Part shown: piece after piece, positions 27,429 through 36,849 of the stretch
Layout of the letters: every line of letters starts with the position of its first letter
Numbering within the stretch: position 1 is the first letter of the stretch
NCBI RefSeq assembly: GCF_001424165.1
Contig: NZ_LMOJ01000024.1
Coordinates: 181,749-245,748 of the forward strand
Length of the DNA: 64,000 nucleotides
Direction of reading: 5' to 3'
Source of the DNA: Massilia sp. Leaf139
GTDB taxonomy: Bacteria > Pseudomonadota > Gammaproteobacteria > Burkholderiales > Burkholderiaceae_D
Notes under the pieces: generated by a model
What the model saw: the letters and a program-made list of their open reading frames with translations, nothing else
What the model was told of the DNA's origin: nothing
Database searches by the model: none
Translations under genes and position numbers: made by a program

Positions 27429-29114
27429 ATGGCCGACCAGCCGCGCTACAATCGCCGCTCCCGCAACATCACCGAGGGCGTCGCCCGCAGCCCGAACCGC
27501 TCGATGTACTACGCGATGGGCTACCAGCAGGACGACTTCGACAAGCCGATGATCGGCATCGCCAACGGCCACTCGACCATCACGCCCTGCAATTCGGGCC
27601 TGCAAAAGCTGGCCGACATCGCAATCGCCACCGTCAAGGAAGCCGGCGCCAATCCGCAGGTGTTCGGCACGCCGACCATCTCCGACGGCATGTCGATGGG
27701 CACCGAGGGCATGAAGTTCTCGCTGATTTCGCGCGAGGTGATCGCCGACTGCATCGAAACCTGCGTCAACGGCCAGTGGATGGACGGCGTGGTCGTCATC
27801 GGCGGCTGCGACAAGAACATGCCGGGCGGGATGATCGCCCTGGCGCGCGCCAACGTGCCGGGCATCTACGTCTACGGCGGCACCATCAAGCCGGGCAACT
27901 GGAAGGGCAAGGATCTGACCATCGTCTCCGCCTTCGAAGCGGTCGGCGAATTCACGGCCGGGCGCATGAGCCGGGAGGATTTCGACGGCATCGAGAAGAA
28001 TGCCTGCCCGTCCTCTGGCTCCTGCGGCGGCATGTACACGGCCAACACCATGTCGTCCTCCTTCGAGGCGCTCGGCATGTCGCTGATGTATTCGTCGACG
28101 ATGGCCAACCCGGACGACGAGAAGGTCGGCTCTTGCGCCGAATCAGCGCGCGTGCTGGTGGAAGCCGTGAAACGCGACCTGAAACCGCGCGACATCATCA
28201 CGAGAAAAGCGATCGAGAACGCGGTCTCGCTGATCATGGCCACCGGCGGCTCGACCAACGCCGTCCTGCACTACCTGGCGATTGCCCACGCGGCCGAAGT
28301 CGAATGGACGCTGGACGACTTCGAGCGCATCCGCCGCCAGGTGCCCGTCATCTGCAACCTCAAGCCCTCGGGCCAGTATGTCGCCACCGACCTGCACAAG
28401 GCGGGCGGCGTGCCGCAGGTGATGAAGCTGCTGCTCGACGCCGGCCTGATGCACGGCGACTGCGTCACCATCACCGGCCGCACCCTGGCCGAGGAACTGG
28501 CCGAGGTGTCCTCGACGCCGCCAGCCGGCCAGGACGTGATCCGCACGATCGACCAGGCGCTGTACGCGCAGGGCCACCTGGCCGTCCTGAAGGGCAACCT
28601 GTCGCCGGAAGGCTGCGTGGCCAAGATCACGGGCCTGAAAAACCCGGCCATCACCGGCCCGGCGCGCGTGTTCGACGACGAGTATTCGGCCATGGACGCG
28701 ATCATGGCCAAGCAGATCAACCCGGGCGATGTGCTGGTGCTGCGCTACCTCGGCCCCAAGGGCGGCCCCGGCATGCCGGAAATGCTGGCGCCGACCGGGG
28801 CGCTGATCGGGCAGGGCCTGGGCGAATCGGTCGGCCTGATCACGGACGGGCGTTTCTCGGGAGGCACCTGGGGCATGGTTGTCGGCCACGTCTCGCCGGA
28901 AGCCTTCGAGGGCGGCACGATCGCGCTGGTAGAGGAGGGCGATTCGGTGACGATCGACGCCAACCAGTTATTGATCCAGCTGAACGTGCCGGAGGAGGAG
29001 ATCGCGCGCCGCCGCGCGGCCTGGACGCGCCCGGCGCCGCGCTATACGCGCGGGGTGCTGGCGAAGTTCGCGAAGCTGGCCTCGAGCGCGAGCAAGGGGG
29101 CGGTGACGGACTGA
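27429..29114 (+). CDS. ilvD: Dihydroxy-acid dehydratase
   Basis: This 561-residue iron-sulfur enzyme dehydrates 2,3-dihydroxy acids to 2-oxo acids in the valine, leucine and isoleucine pathway. Cluster cysteines are visible in [10 protein letters not shown] (about residue 125) and [16 protein letters not shown] (about 194-209). The C-terminal part has [21 protein letters not shown]. Length and motifs match IlvD. AAGGAG lies about 8 bases before the ATG at 27429. It is divergent from a LysR regulator and followed by a weak hairpin at 29134-29164 without a T-run. Confidence 0.95.
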   Translation: MADQPRYNRRSRNITEGVARSPNRSMYYAMGYQQDDFDKPMIGIANGHSTITPCNSGLQKLADIAIATVKEAGANPQVFGTPTISDGMSMGTEGMKFSLISREVIADCIETCVNGQWMDGVVVIGGCDKNMPGGMIALARANVPGIYVYGGTIKPGNWKGKDLTIVSAFEAVGEFTAGRMSREDFDGIEKNACPSSGSCGGMYTANTMSSSFEALGMSLMYSSTMANPDDEKVGSCAESARVLVEAVKRDLKPRDIITRKAIENAVSLIMATGGSTNAVLHYLAIAHAAEVEWTLDDFERIRRQVPVICNLKPSGQYVATDLHKAGGVPQVMKLLLDAGLMHGDCVTITGRTLAEELAEVSSTPPAGQDVIRTIDQALYAQGHLAVLKGNLSPEGCVAKITGLKNPAITGPARVFDDEYSAMDAIMAKQINPGDVLVLRYLGPKGGPGMPEMLAPTGALIGQGLGESVGLITDGRFSGGTWGMVVGHVSPEAFEGGTIALVEEGDSVTIDANQLLIQLNVPEEEIARRRAAWTRPAPRYTRGVLAKFAKLASSASKGAVTD

Positions 29115-29179
29115 GCGGCAAGGCAGGGGCAGGCTTGTATAAATTATGCAACGATAAATACAAGCGGCCTCTGCATGTG

Positions 29180-29207
29180 TTGACATAAACATACCAACAG
29201 GTACATT
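29180..29207 (+). promoter_or_regulatory. Promoter of the LuxR-type regulator gene
   Basis: TTGACA is followed after 16 bases by TACATT, 26 bases before the ATG at 29234. The region also reads TGTTG, 12 bases, CAACA, a weak inverted repeat. Confidence 0.6.
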
Positions 29208-29233
29208 GATGGAGCGACTTCGGGAACGCTTCC

Positions 29234-30346
29234 ATGAACCTGCTCCAGACGATTTACGCCGCCGCCTGCACGCCTGGTCACATGCCTCGTATGATGGAAG
29301 GGCTGGGCGCCGCCTTCCGCGCGCACTCCGCTTTTCTCTTCACCTCGCATTCCGAGAGCGAGCCGGACGACACCCTGATCAGCCAGAACATCTGCCCCGA
29401 TGCGGTCAAGGCCTTCGAGACGCGCTGGAGCGCGGATGATGTCTGGGCCGCGGCCGCCGCCCGCAATGGCCTGATGAAGAAGGACGTGGTCGTCACCGGC
29501 ACCGCGCTCGTCCCCCATGGCGAACTGGTACGCAGCCCCTTTTACAATGAATTCGGCAGGCAGGCCGGCATGGGACGCATGCTCGGCTCGGTGCTGTTCG
29601 ACGGCAGCCCGCATGACGCCGTGCCCTTCACCAACCTGTGCTGGTACCGCGAGGCCGGCAGCGACGACTTTTCGGCGCACGACTGCGCCCTGCTGCGGCG
29701 TCTGCTGCCCCACATCCAGCTGGCCGTCAAGACCGCGCGCCAGCTGCGCAGCCTGAAGCTGCGCAGCATGATCGACCGCGCGGCTGCCGACAGCGCATCC
29801 TGCGCCTGGCTGCTGCTCGATGCCCAGGCGCGGGTCGTCTCCAGCGATGCGCGCGGCCAGGCGCTGCTCTCGGGCGCGCATGCGCTGGTGCGCGCCAATC
29901 AGGGCAGGATCGTCGCGCTCGGGCGCCGCGCCGCGCCGGCCTTTCCCGATATGTTCGCCGCCTGCCGCCGGCACGGGCATACGGTTCCGTTCCTGCTCCA
30001 GGGCGGCGCCGCCAACACACTGTTCAGGGGCAGCCTGTCGGCCCTGCCGGCAGACGTCGACACCTATGCGGGCGCCTTCTACGAACAGCGCTACCTGCTT
30101 GTCGTCGAGTTGCCGGACACGGGGCGCGCGGCGATGATCCTGCGCGTGGGCGAGCTGTTCGGCCTTACCGCGGCCGAACGCGAGATCCTGCGCCACCTGC
30201 TCGACGGCGACGCGGCCGACCGGGTCGCCCGCCTGCGCGGGGCCGGGGTCAGCACCGTGCGCACGCAGATCCGCAGCATCCTGGACAAGACGGGCATGGC
30301 GCGCCAGGTCGACCTGGTGAACATGGTCAGCCGCCTCGCCGGATAA
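29234..30346 (+). CDS. LuxR-type helix-turn-helix regulator
   Basis: This 370-residue cytoplasmic regulator has a long N-terminal sensor part (about 1-300, probably GAF/PAS-like; no cysteine cluster or phospho-acceptor is apparent) and a C-terminal LuxR DNA-binding domain in LFGLTAAEREILRHLLDGDAADRVARLRGAGVSTVRTQIRSILDKTG (about 305-355). It lacks a receiver domain, so it is not a response regulator. The outer-membrane barrel and CHAT protease genes follow 104 bp downstream on the same strand, which makes them its likely targets. Confidence 0.82.
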   Translation: MNLLQTIYAAACTPGHMPRMMEGLGAAFRAHSAFLFTSHSESEPDDTLISQNICPDAVKAFETRWSADDVWAAAAARNGLMKKDVVVTGTALVPHGELVRSPFYNEFGRQAGMGRMLGSVLFDGSPHDAVPFTNLCWYREAGSDDFSAHDCALLRRLLPHIQLAVKTARQLRSLKLRSMIDRAAADSASCAWLLLDAQARVVSSDARGQALLSGAHALVRANQGRIVALGRRAAPAFPDMFAACRRHGHTVPFLLQGGAANTLFRGSLSALPADVDTYAGAFYEQRYLLVVELPDTGRAAMILRVGELFGLTAAEREILRHLLDGDAADRVARLRGAGVSTVRTQIRSILDKTGMARQVDLVNMVSRLAG

Positions 30347-30449
30347 AAACACCCCGCATCATCAAGTTTGTGGATGTGGCGCCTTGCCCCTTCGGTGAAT
30401 ACTGTCCGCTGTTGCCGACATGCTCATATAACCAGAAAGGGGGAAACCA

Positions 30450-31682
30450 ATGAAACTGACACCGACACTGGGCTGCGCCCTGGTGCTGGGCGCCGCAAGC
30501 GCCCCCGCCTTCGCCCAACAGCTGGACTGCAACCGCTCGTTCGGCTTTCGCGCCGACGTCAACGGGGTGGCGGGCCAGTCGCTGTGCGAATCGAAGATCG
30601 ACACCTTCCTCAATGCGCTCTCGAATTTTTCGCTCAGTAACAGTGCCTATTCCCAGACCTCGGCTGCAACGGCGGTTGGGCGCCTGAATGACGTCAACAT
30701 CGTGTTCCGCTACGATGCCGGCTCGAACACCCTGCACTACAACTTCGTCGAACTGAACGAGTCCGGCAGCTTCACCGGCGCAAACCGCGACCTCTCGGAA
30801 GAGCAGTTCGAGGACTACGTCGAGAACTCCGACCTGCTCGGCCGCCTGATCAACTACCAGGCGCGCAACTCGCCCACCAGCGCCATCACCGGCGCCGGCG
30901 GCGCGATTCCCACTATCGGCGCGGCCGACTTCGCGGCCGGCTTCGACACCATGAGCAACATCGGCAGCGTCGGCGGCGCCGGCCAGGGCGAGAACGCCAC
31001 CAACAACCTGATCGGCATCGGCCTGTCCTACGGCTCCTACAATATCGCGGGAACCGACGACATCAAGACCACTACCTTGCCGCTGTCGTACACCGTGCGC
31101 AACGACATCGACCCGCGCCGCCAGCTGGTGCTGTCGATGCCGCTCACCAAGGTCAACACGGGCGGCGCCGCCAGCTACCACGGCGGCATCGGCGCGGCCT
31201 ACCGCTTCCCAGTGACCGACCGCTGGACCATCAGCCCCGGCGCCAGGTACTCGGTGGTCGCCTCCAAGGACAGGGCCACGGTCGCCACCATCATGTCGGC
31301 CTCGCTGATGAGCACTTATGTGATTCCCCTGGGCGGCTACCACCTAGGCATCGGCAACATGGTCGGCGTCTACAAGACCGGCAAGTTCTCCACCGGCGAC
31401 TATGAATACGATCCCGGCATCGACCTGAAGCTCACCCGCAACGGCCTGCTGCTCTCGCTGCCGGCCAGCTTCGTCAGTTCCAGGCTGTCGGCCGAAGTCT
31501 CGCTGATCGACACCCGCTACCTGGGCGACAAACCCTATGTGGCCAGCACCCAGGAAATCGGGATCACGCTCGGTACCAACAAGCGCGCGACCAATGCCCG
31601 CAGCTTCACGCGCATGGGCCTGTCCTACGTGCGCGGCAAGGACACCAGCGGCTTCACCGCCAACCTCGGGTTCTGGTTCTGA
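30450..31682 (+). CDS. Exported outer-membrane beta-barrel protein, unknown
   Basis: This 410-residue protein has a clear Sec signal peptide (about 1-23, cleaved after AFA). The first half of the mature protein is Ser/Thr/Asn/Gly-rich with two cysteines. The second half (from about residue 190) consists of alternating short polar and aromatic strands and ends GFTANLGFWF; a terminal phenylalanine is the typical outer-membrane barrel recognition signal. It therefore resembles an autotransporter-like barrel. I do not recognise the family. GGGGG lies 9 bases before the ATG. It is 10 bp upstream of the CHAT gene, so the two are co-transcribed and the barrel could anchor or export the protease. Confidence 0.7.
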   Translation: MKLTPTLGCALVLGAASAPAFAQQLDCNRSFGFRADVNGVAGQSLCESKIDTFLNALSNFSLSNSAYSQTSAATAVGRLNDVNIVFRYDAGSNTLHYNFVELNESGSFTGANRDLSEEQFEDYVENSDLLGRLINYQARNSPTSAITGAGGAIPTIGAADFAAGFDTMSNIGSVGGAGQGENATNNLIGIGLSYGSYNIAGTDDIKTTTLPLSYTVRNDIDPRRQLVLSMPLTKVNTGGAASYHGGIGAAYRFPVTDRWTISPGARYSVVASKDRATVATIMSASLMSTYVIPLGGYHLGIGNMVGVYKTGKFSTGDYEYDPGIDLKLTRNGLLLSLPASFVSSRLSAEVSLIDTRYLGDKPYVASTQEIGITLGTNKRATNARSFTRMGLSYVRGKDTSGFTANLGFWF

Positions 31683-31692
31683 GGATCCGGCC

Positions 31693-34011
31693 ATGATGCG
31701 CCGGCTGGCGACGATCGTGGCAAGCAGCGCGCTGCTGCTGGTGCTGGCTCCGGCGGCCGGCGCGGCCGGCGCCGACCAGGTCGGCCTGGCCGCGAGCGGC
31801 CGCTTCGGGCAGCTGGAAAAGCAGCTCGAGGCCCAGGCCGCGCTGCGCCCGCTCGACACGCCCGACCAGCACGCGCTGTGCTACGCCTACAGCAAGACCA
31901 AGCGCTATGCGCCGCTGCTGGCCTGCCTCGACCGGCTCGAGGCCCTGCTGCGCAAGGGCGAGCGCCATACCCGCCTGTTCGCCCTCGACGACGCCACCCC
32001 GTCGCTGCACATCATGCGCGCCGATGCGCTCGTCGAACTGGGTCAATACAAGGCCGCCAGGGCCCAGGCCAGGCTGGCGCTGGTCTGGTTCAAGAAAGAG
32101 GAGAGCGACGAACTTGACATCCTGTGCAATGCGCTGGCGGCGCTGTCGATCGCCCACACCTTGGGCGGCGACCACGCCGGCGGCCTGCAGGCGGCGCGCG
32201 AACTCGAGGGTGTGCGCGTCGGCATGCTGGGTGCCCATGCCAGCGCCAAGGCGATGGCGCTGGCGCGTGCACGCATGGCGCTGGGCGACTACGCCGGCGT
32301 GCTGGCCGCGCTCGACGCCGACAAGACCCTGTCCCTGAACATCTTCCTCGACCGGCTTGCCAGCGGCGCCTTCATCACGGGAGAAAACAACTGGCTGTGG
32401 GTGGAGCTGCCGCGCGCCTGGATGCAGGCCAAGGCGCTGCTTGAAACCGGCCGCCGCGAACAGGCCCGGCGCAGCTTCGCACGCCTGCTGGCGCTCGACC
32501 AGATCTGGCAGAACGGCGACATCCACTGGCTCGCCCTGTATGAGGCGGCCCGCATGGCGCGCCAGGACGAGGCGCCCGAGCGCGCCCTGGTGCTGCTGCG
32601 CCAGGCCATCGACGTGGTCGAGGCCCAGCGCGCCAGCATCAATACCGAAGCGAGCAAGATCGGCTTCGTCGGCGACAAGGAAGCCCTGTACGCGGCCGCG
32701 ATCGGCGTTGCGCTGCAGCTGGGGCAGGACAGCCTCGCCTACGACTACATCGAACGCGCCAAGTCGCGCGCCCTGGTCGACATGCTGGCCGGGCAAAGCG
32801 CGCACTCGCCCCAGCGCCTGCTGGGCGGCAGCACGGCCGGCCAACAGGCGCTGGCGGAATTGCGCCAGGCCCGCGACGAAGCGGCGCTGCAGCACGTGGC
32901 AGCGGGCGACGCCGGCGCGCTGGCGCGTGCGCGTGCACGCAGCATCGACAAGGAGGCCGCGCTCAGGCAGCGCGACCCGACGCTGGCATCGCTCGTCACC
33001 GTCGAGGCGCTGCCGCTTGCCGACATCCGCGGCTATCTGCAGCCGGGCGAAGTGCTGGTCGAGTACCACTTGCATGGGCAGGATCTGGTCATCGTGGCGG
33101 TGGCGGCGGATCGGGTGGTGGCGCGGCGCGCTGGCGCAGCCGGCCTGGAAGCGGCGGTGCGCCGCTATCGCACGCTGGTGGGCGAGCGCCATGCCGATAC
33201 CCTGGCCGCGTCGCAGCAGCTGTACCAGCGCCTGATCGCCCCGGTGGCGGAGCTGATTGCGGGGAAAGACCTGGTACTGGTGCCGCACGGCGCCTTGCAT
33301 TACCTGCCTTTCGCCGCCCTGCACGACGGCAGCGCCTACCTGCAGGCGCGTCACCGGCTGCGCTATCTGCCCAGCGCCAGCGTGCAGAAATACCTGCGCG
33401 CGCCAGACAAGACGGGCCTGTCGCCCATGCTCATCCTCGGCAATCCCGATCTTGGCCACGCCGACCTCGACCTGCCGGCGGCGGAGCAGGAAGCGCTGCA
33501 GATCGCTCCGCTCGCGCCAGGAAGCCGCGTGTTGACGCGGGCGCAGGCCAGCGAGACCGGGTTCCGCCAGATGGCGCCCGCCTACCGCTACCTGCACGTG
33601 GCGGCGCACGGCGACTTCAAGGACGAACAGCCGCTCGCCTCGCGCCTGGCGCTGGCGCCGGACAAGGACAATGACGGTGCGTTGAAAGTAGAAGAACTGT
33701 TCCAGCTGCGGCTGGACGCCGACCTGGTCACCCTGTCGGCCTGCGAGACCGGCCTGGCCAAGGCGCTGGGCGGCGACGACCTGCTGGGCATGGCGCGCGG
33801 CTTCCTGTACGCCGGCGCAAGCAATATCGTGGCCAGCCTGTGGGAAGTCGAAGACCGTACGACCGCGGAATTGATGACCGAGTTCTACAAGGCCTTGAAG
33901 GCGGGCAGCAGCAAGAAGGCGGCCTTACAGCAGGCCCAGTCCCTGGTGCGTGCGCGCCATCCCGAGCCGATGTTCTGGGCGGCGTTTTACCTGACGGGGC
34001 ACGGGCAATGA
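31693..34011 (+). CDS. Exported CHAT-domain protease with TPR-like region
   Basis: This 772-residue protein starts with a signal peptide (about 1-25, cleaved near AGA). Helical tetratricopeptide-like repeats fill about 30-420, rich in Leu/Ala pairs. The C-terminal CHAT (caspase-HetF-associated) domain follows, with the catalytic histidine H639 in YLHVAAHGDF and the cysteine C684 in LSACETG, then GGDDLLGMARGFLYAGASNIVASLW, which is well conserved in the family. CHAT proteins are caspase-like cysteine peptidases usually found in the cytoplasm; export to the periplasm or outside is unusual. It follows the barrel gene after 10 bp. GGATC lies 6 bases before the ATG. The target is unknown. Confidence 0.85.
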   Translation: MMRRLATIVASSALLLVLAPAAGAAGADQVGLAASGRFGQLEKQLEAQAALRPLDTPDQHALCYAYSKTKRYAPLLACLDRLEALLRKGERHTRLFALDDATPSLHIMRADALVELGQYKAARAQARLALVWFKKEESDELDILCNALAALSIAHTLGGDHAGGLQAARELEGVRVGMLGAHASAKAMALARARMALGDYAGVLAALDADKTLSLNIFLDRLASGAFITGENNWLWVELPRAWMQAKALLETGRREQARRSFARLLALDQIWQNGDIHWLALYEAARMARQDEAPERALVLLRQAIDVVEAQRASINTEASKIGFVGDKEALYAAAIGVALQLGQDSLAYDYIERAKSRALVDMLAGQSAHSPQRLLGGSTAGQQALAELRQARDEAALQHVAAGDAGALARARARSIDKEAALRQRDPTLASLVTVEALPLADIRGYLQPGEVLVEYHLHGQDLVIVAVAADRVVARRAGAAGLEAAVRRYRTLVGERHADTLAASQQLYQRLIAPVAELIAGKDLVLVPHGALHYLPFAALHDGSAYLQARHRLRYLPSASVQKYLRAPDKTGLSPMLILGNPDLGHADLDLPAAEQEALQIAPLAPGSRVLTRAQASETGFRQMAPAYRYLHVAAHGDFKDEQPLASRLALAPDKDNDGALKVEELFQLRLDADLVTLSACETGLAKALGGDDLLGMARGFLYAGASNIVASLWEVEDRTTAELMTEFYKALKAGSSKKAALQQAQSLVRARHPEPMFWAAFYLTGHGQ

Positions 34012-34159
34012 CACCGTGAACGACGTCGACAGGCTGCGCCCGATGCATTTGCCCCCGGGGCAGGCAAGCGTGCCACCGCATGCGCCCGGGCCGCGCACCG
34101 TAGATCCCGCGGGTGCAAGCGGCAGGCGCTTTGCCGTGGCATTGCAGGGCTGGAAGGCG

Positions 34160-34384
34160 CTACTTGCGCCTGTCGAAAGAATCCTGGACGCGGGCCTTGC
34201 GCCGGCGCTCGTCCTCGTCGTGTACCTTCTTCTTGTCCCAGCCGAGCATCTTTTCCACGTACTCGAACCAGACGAAGGCGAACACCATCAGGCCGACGAT
34301 CCACCACCAGGACAGTTCGGCAAAGCGCCAGACTTCAAAAAAGCGCAGCGCCAGCAACACGGCAATCAACAGGATGAGGGGCAT
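34160..34384 (-). CDS. Small Trp-rich membrane protein (TIGR04438-like)
   Basis: This 74-residue protein has two hydrophobic segments with a run of tryptophans (about 3-19 and 24-38, FAELSWWWIVGLMVFAFVWF) and a strongly basic, charged C-terminal tail. It matches the small Trp-rich protein family described in betaproteobacteria, function unknown. ATG 34384 is chosen because it starts immediately before the first membrane segment and GGAGAA lies 9 bases upstream. It is convergent with the CHAT gene and divergent from the cytochrome gene. Confidence 0.75.
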   Translation of the reverse strand: MPLILLIAVLLALRFFEVWRFAELSWWWIVGLMVFAFVWFEYVEKMLGWDKKKVHDEDERRRKARVQDSFDRRK

Positions 34385-34569
34385 GGTCGTTCTCCGGAAT
34401 GTCGTCCATCTTACTAAGAATTTAGTGCTCTGTGGCAAAATATGGCGTGGGCGTGGAAAGCTTACAACCCTTATTCGCTGAAAGTCGTAAGCGAGGTTAC
34501 AGAGTGTGACGACGAGCGGCTACTGCCCGGAAACGCGGTAGAATGCAGCCATTACTTTTGGAGAAACAG

Positions 34570-34878
34570 ATGAAACGTTCTTTGGTGTTGTGCGGTCTCT
34601 TGTCGGTGCTGGCATCCTCGAGCGCGTTCGCGCAAGCCGACCTGGCGAAAGCCAAGAATTGCATGGCCTGCCACGCTGCCGCAACCAAGCTGGTCGGCCC
34701 TGCCTACAAGGACGTGGCTGCCAAGTATGCCGGCCAAAAGGGCGCGGAAGACAAACTGGTCGCCAAGGTCATGAAGGGCGGCTCCGGCGCCTGGGGCCCG
34801 GTGCCGATGCCGGCCAATCCGCAGGTGAGCGAAGCGGAAGCGCGCAGCCTGGTGAAATGGGTACTGGCGACCAAGTAA
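34570..34878 (+). CDS. Small periplasmic c-type cytochrome
   Basis: This 102-residue class I cytochrome c has a Sec signal peptide (about 1-21). It binds one heme covalently through CMACH (about 31-35), with the axial methionine in PVPMPANP near residue 79. Size and pattern resemble cytochrome c551/c552 of electron transfer chains. GGAG lies 6 bases before the ATG at 34570 and a TAGAAT -10 box is at 34538-34543. A terminator follows. It may accept electrons from periplasmic dehydrogenases, including the sulfide-type flavoprotein at 11030, but no linkage is shown. Confidence 0.9.
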   Translation: MKRSLVLCGLLSVLASSSAFAQADLAKAKNCMACHAAATKLVGPAYKDVAAKYAGQKGAEDKLVAKVMKGGSGAWGPVPMPANPQVSEAEARSLVKWVLATK

Positions 34879-34912
34879 TCGCCTCCCTGAGTCTGTCTCA
34901 GCGTTGAAACCG

Positions 34913-34945
34913 AAGCGCGCCGGCGTCAGCCAGGCGCGCTTTTTG
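34913..34945 (+). terminator. Terminator after the cytochrome c gene
   Basis: AGCGCGCC and GGCGCGCT form an 8-base stem around an 11-base loop, followed by a T-rich tail. Confidence 0.8.
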
Positions 34946-35037
34946 TTTGCCCTTCGGTTTTGATCGCCGCAACGAAAACGGCCGGCATGGCGCCGGCCGA
35001 CGCGGCGAGCGCCGGGCGCGCGGCCCGGCCGGGTGGA

Positions 35038-36171
35038 TCAGCGGATCACGTCCATCTTGCTGCGCTTGCCGCCCTTGAAGGTGTACAGGGTCAGCGCGCC
35101 GTTGTTGATGTCGCCCGAGGTGTCGAAGGCGATCTGGCCGGTCACGCCCTTGTAATTGATCTTCTTGAGTTCAGGCAGGTACTTGGCTGGCTCGACCGAA
35201 TTGGCCTTCTGCATCGCCGCCGCCATCACCATCACCGCGTCGTAGACATACGGCGCATACAGCTGCACCTCGAGGCCGGTCTTCTGCTTGAAGCGGGCGC
35301 GGAAGTCGCTCATGACCTTTTCCTGCTCGGCGCCGGTGACGCCGCCCGCTTCGGCGCAGATGACCTTGCCTTCACCGACGGCGTCCCCCGCCAGGCGGCC
35401 GAGCGCCTCGGTGCAGATACCGTCGCCGCCCATGAAGCGCGCGTCGATGCCGAGCGCCTTCATCTGCTTGAGCATCGGGCCGCCGACCGAATCCATGCCG
35501 CCGAAGAAAACCAGATCCGGCTTCTTCGCGCGGATCGAGGTCAGGATCGCGGTGTAGTCGGTGGCGGTGGCGCTGGTAAATTCCTTGCCGACGATCTTCA
35601 CGCCCGGGCCCTTGGCGCCCTTGGCGAACTCGGTGGCGACGCCCTGGCCGTAGGTGGTGCGGTCGTCGATGATGGCGATGTTCTTCACTTTCAGCGTATC
35701 GACCGCGTACTTGCCCAGCGTGCCGCCCAGCTTGGCGTCGTTGGCGACCACCCGGAAGGCGCCGGGGAAGCGCTGCCTGGTGTACTGCGTGGCGGTGGTG
35801 GCCGGCGAGATCTGCGGAATGCCGGCGTCGTTGTAGATTTTCGAGGCCGGCACGCTGGTGCCCGAGTTCAGGTGGCCGATCACGCCCTTGACCTTGGCGT
35901 CGACCAGCTTCTGGGCCACGGCCGTGCCTTGCTTCGGATCGGAGGCGTCGTCCTCGGCCACCAGCTGCAGGGTGACCTTCTGGCCGTTGATGGTGAAACC
36001 TTTCACATTGAGCTCTTCGATCGCCATGCGGGCGGCGTTCTCGTTGTCCTTGCCGAGGTGCGAATTCGGGCCCGAGACCGGGCCGACGTGGCCGATCTTG
36101 ACGACCTGCTGGGCGCTGGCATTCGCAGCAAGCAGCATCGCGATGGCAAGGGGAATCAACTTGGTGGTCAT
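35038..36171 (-). CDS. Branched-chain amino acid ABC transporter binding protein (LivJ-type)
   Basis: This 377-residue periplasmic binding protein has a Sec signal peptide (about 1-20). It matches the Leu/Ile/Val-binding family: VVKIGHVGPVSGPNSHLGKDNENAARMAIEELN near the N-terminus and the periplasmic-binding-protein lobes throughout. The permease and ATPase genes (livHMGF) are not next to it, so the ligand may differ or the partners lie elsewhere. It stands alone between the cytochrome gene and a REP-rich gap. Confidence 0.88.
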   Translation of the reverse strand: MTTKLIPLAIAMLLAANASAQQVVKIGHVGPVSGPNSHLGKDNENAARMAIEELNVKGFTINGQKVTLQLVAEDDASDPKQGTAVAQKLVDAKVKGVIGHLNSGTSVPASKIYNDAGIPQISPATTATQYTRQRFPGAFRVVANDAKLGGTLGKYAVDTLKVKNIAIIDDRTTYGQGVATEFAKGAKGPGVKIVGKEFTSATATDYTAILTSIRAKKPDLVFFGGMDSVGGPMLKQMKALGIDARFMGGDGICTEALGRLAGDAVGEGKVICAEAGGVTGAEQEKVMSDFRARFKQKTGLEVQLYAPYVYDAVMVMAAAMQKANSVEPAKYLPELKKINYKGVTGQIAFDTSGDINNGALTLYTFKGGKRSKMDVIR

Positions 36172-36379
36172 ACGTTCTCCAAAATTGGGGGGTATAGAGC
36201 GCCCGATTCACCGCCGGCGAGCGCCTGTTGCGCTGTTGCGATTAATGCAGAGCAAAAGGTACAACAATTTGGAGGGGGAGGAAAGCGGTATTGCGCGGGG
36301 TGGTCATGTCCGGTGCATGCGGGGGAAACGATGCACGGTTTGAAGGCGAAAATGTGATGCGTGCACCGGGTTGGCAGTG

Positions 36380-36443
36380 GTAGGGCGGGCACGGAGTGCC
36401 CGGTGAACCCGCCATTGAGGCCATTGGCCCCAATGGCTCCTAC
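36380..36443. repeat. REP pair of two subtypes
   Basis: A GTAGGGCGGGCAC-type palindrome (36380-36404, plus) is paired with a second type on the minus strand at 36417-36443: GTAG, then GAGCCATTGG and its complement. The latter ends 1 base before the stop codon of the next gene. The subtypes differ in palindrome sequence but share the GTAG head. Confidence 0.65.
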
Positions 36444-36444
36444 G

Positions 36445-36849
36445 TCAGGTTTTTTGGCCGAACTGGAGCGCGGCGACCTGCTGCGCCACGACCTGCTCGA
36501 CCGCCTGGCGCAGGCCCACGTGGATCTGGTCGGCGGCCGAGGCGAGGGCGTTGCGTACGACGGCGTCGATTTGCGGCTGTAATTGCGCCACGACGCGCTC
36601 GGCGATGCGGCGCTCGAGTTCGTCCCAGTCGGGTTCGGGCAGCGGTTGGAGCGCGGGTTCCGTATCGGCCTTCGCGTCCTGCTCGGCCTGCCTGTCGGCC
36701 AGCTTCTGCGCCTGATCCTCGGTCGGCAGGAGCGCAGCCGCCTCTTGAGGCGCGGCCGGTTCGGCCTCCGCCGGCGTCAGCGCCGCCGGCTCCAGCACGA
36801 CTTCAGTTAACACGGGAATGCTGCTATCGAAGGCCGGGTTCTGGCTCAT
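36445..36849 (-). CDS. Gln/Glu/Ala-rich protein encoded after holC
   Basis: This 134-residue protein lacks a signal peptide. It has a long low-complexity Ala/Pro/Glu/Gln N-terminal part and a C-terminal amphipathic helix region (about 80-130, ERRIAERVVAQLQPQIDAVVRNALASAADQIHVGLRQAVEQVVAQQVAALQ). It overlaps holC by 4 bases, so it is co-translated with it. I do not recognise the family; it may be a partner of the polymerase III chi subunit only by position. It ends inside a REP-rich gap. Confidence 0.65.
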   Translation of the reverse strand: MSQNPAFDSSIPVLTEVVLEPAALTPAEAEPAAPQEAAALLPTEDQAQKLADRQAEQDAKADTEPALQPLPEPDWDELERRIAERVVAQLQPQIDAVVRNALASAADQIHVGLRQAVEQVVAQQVAALQFGQKT

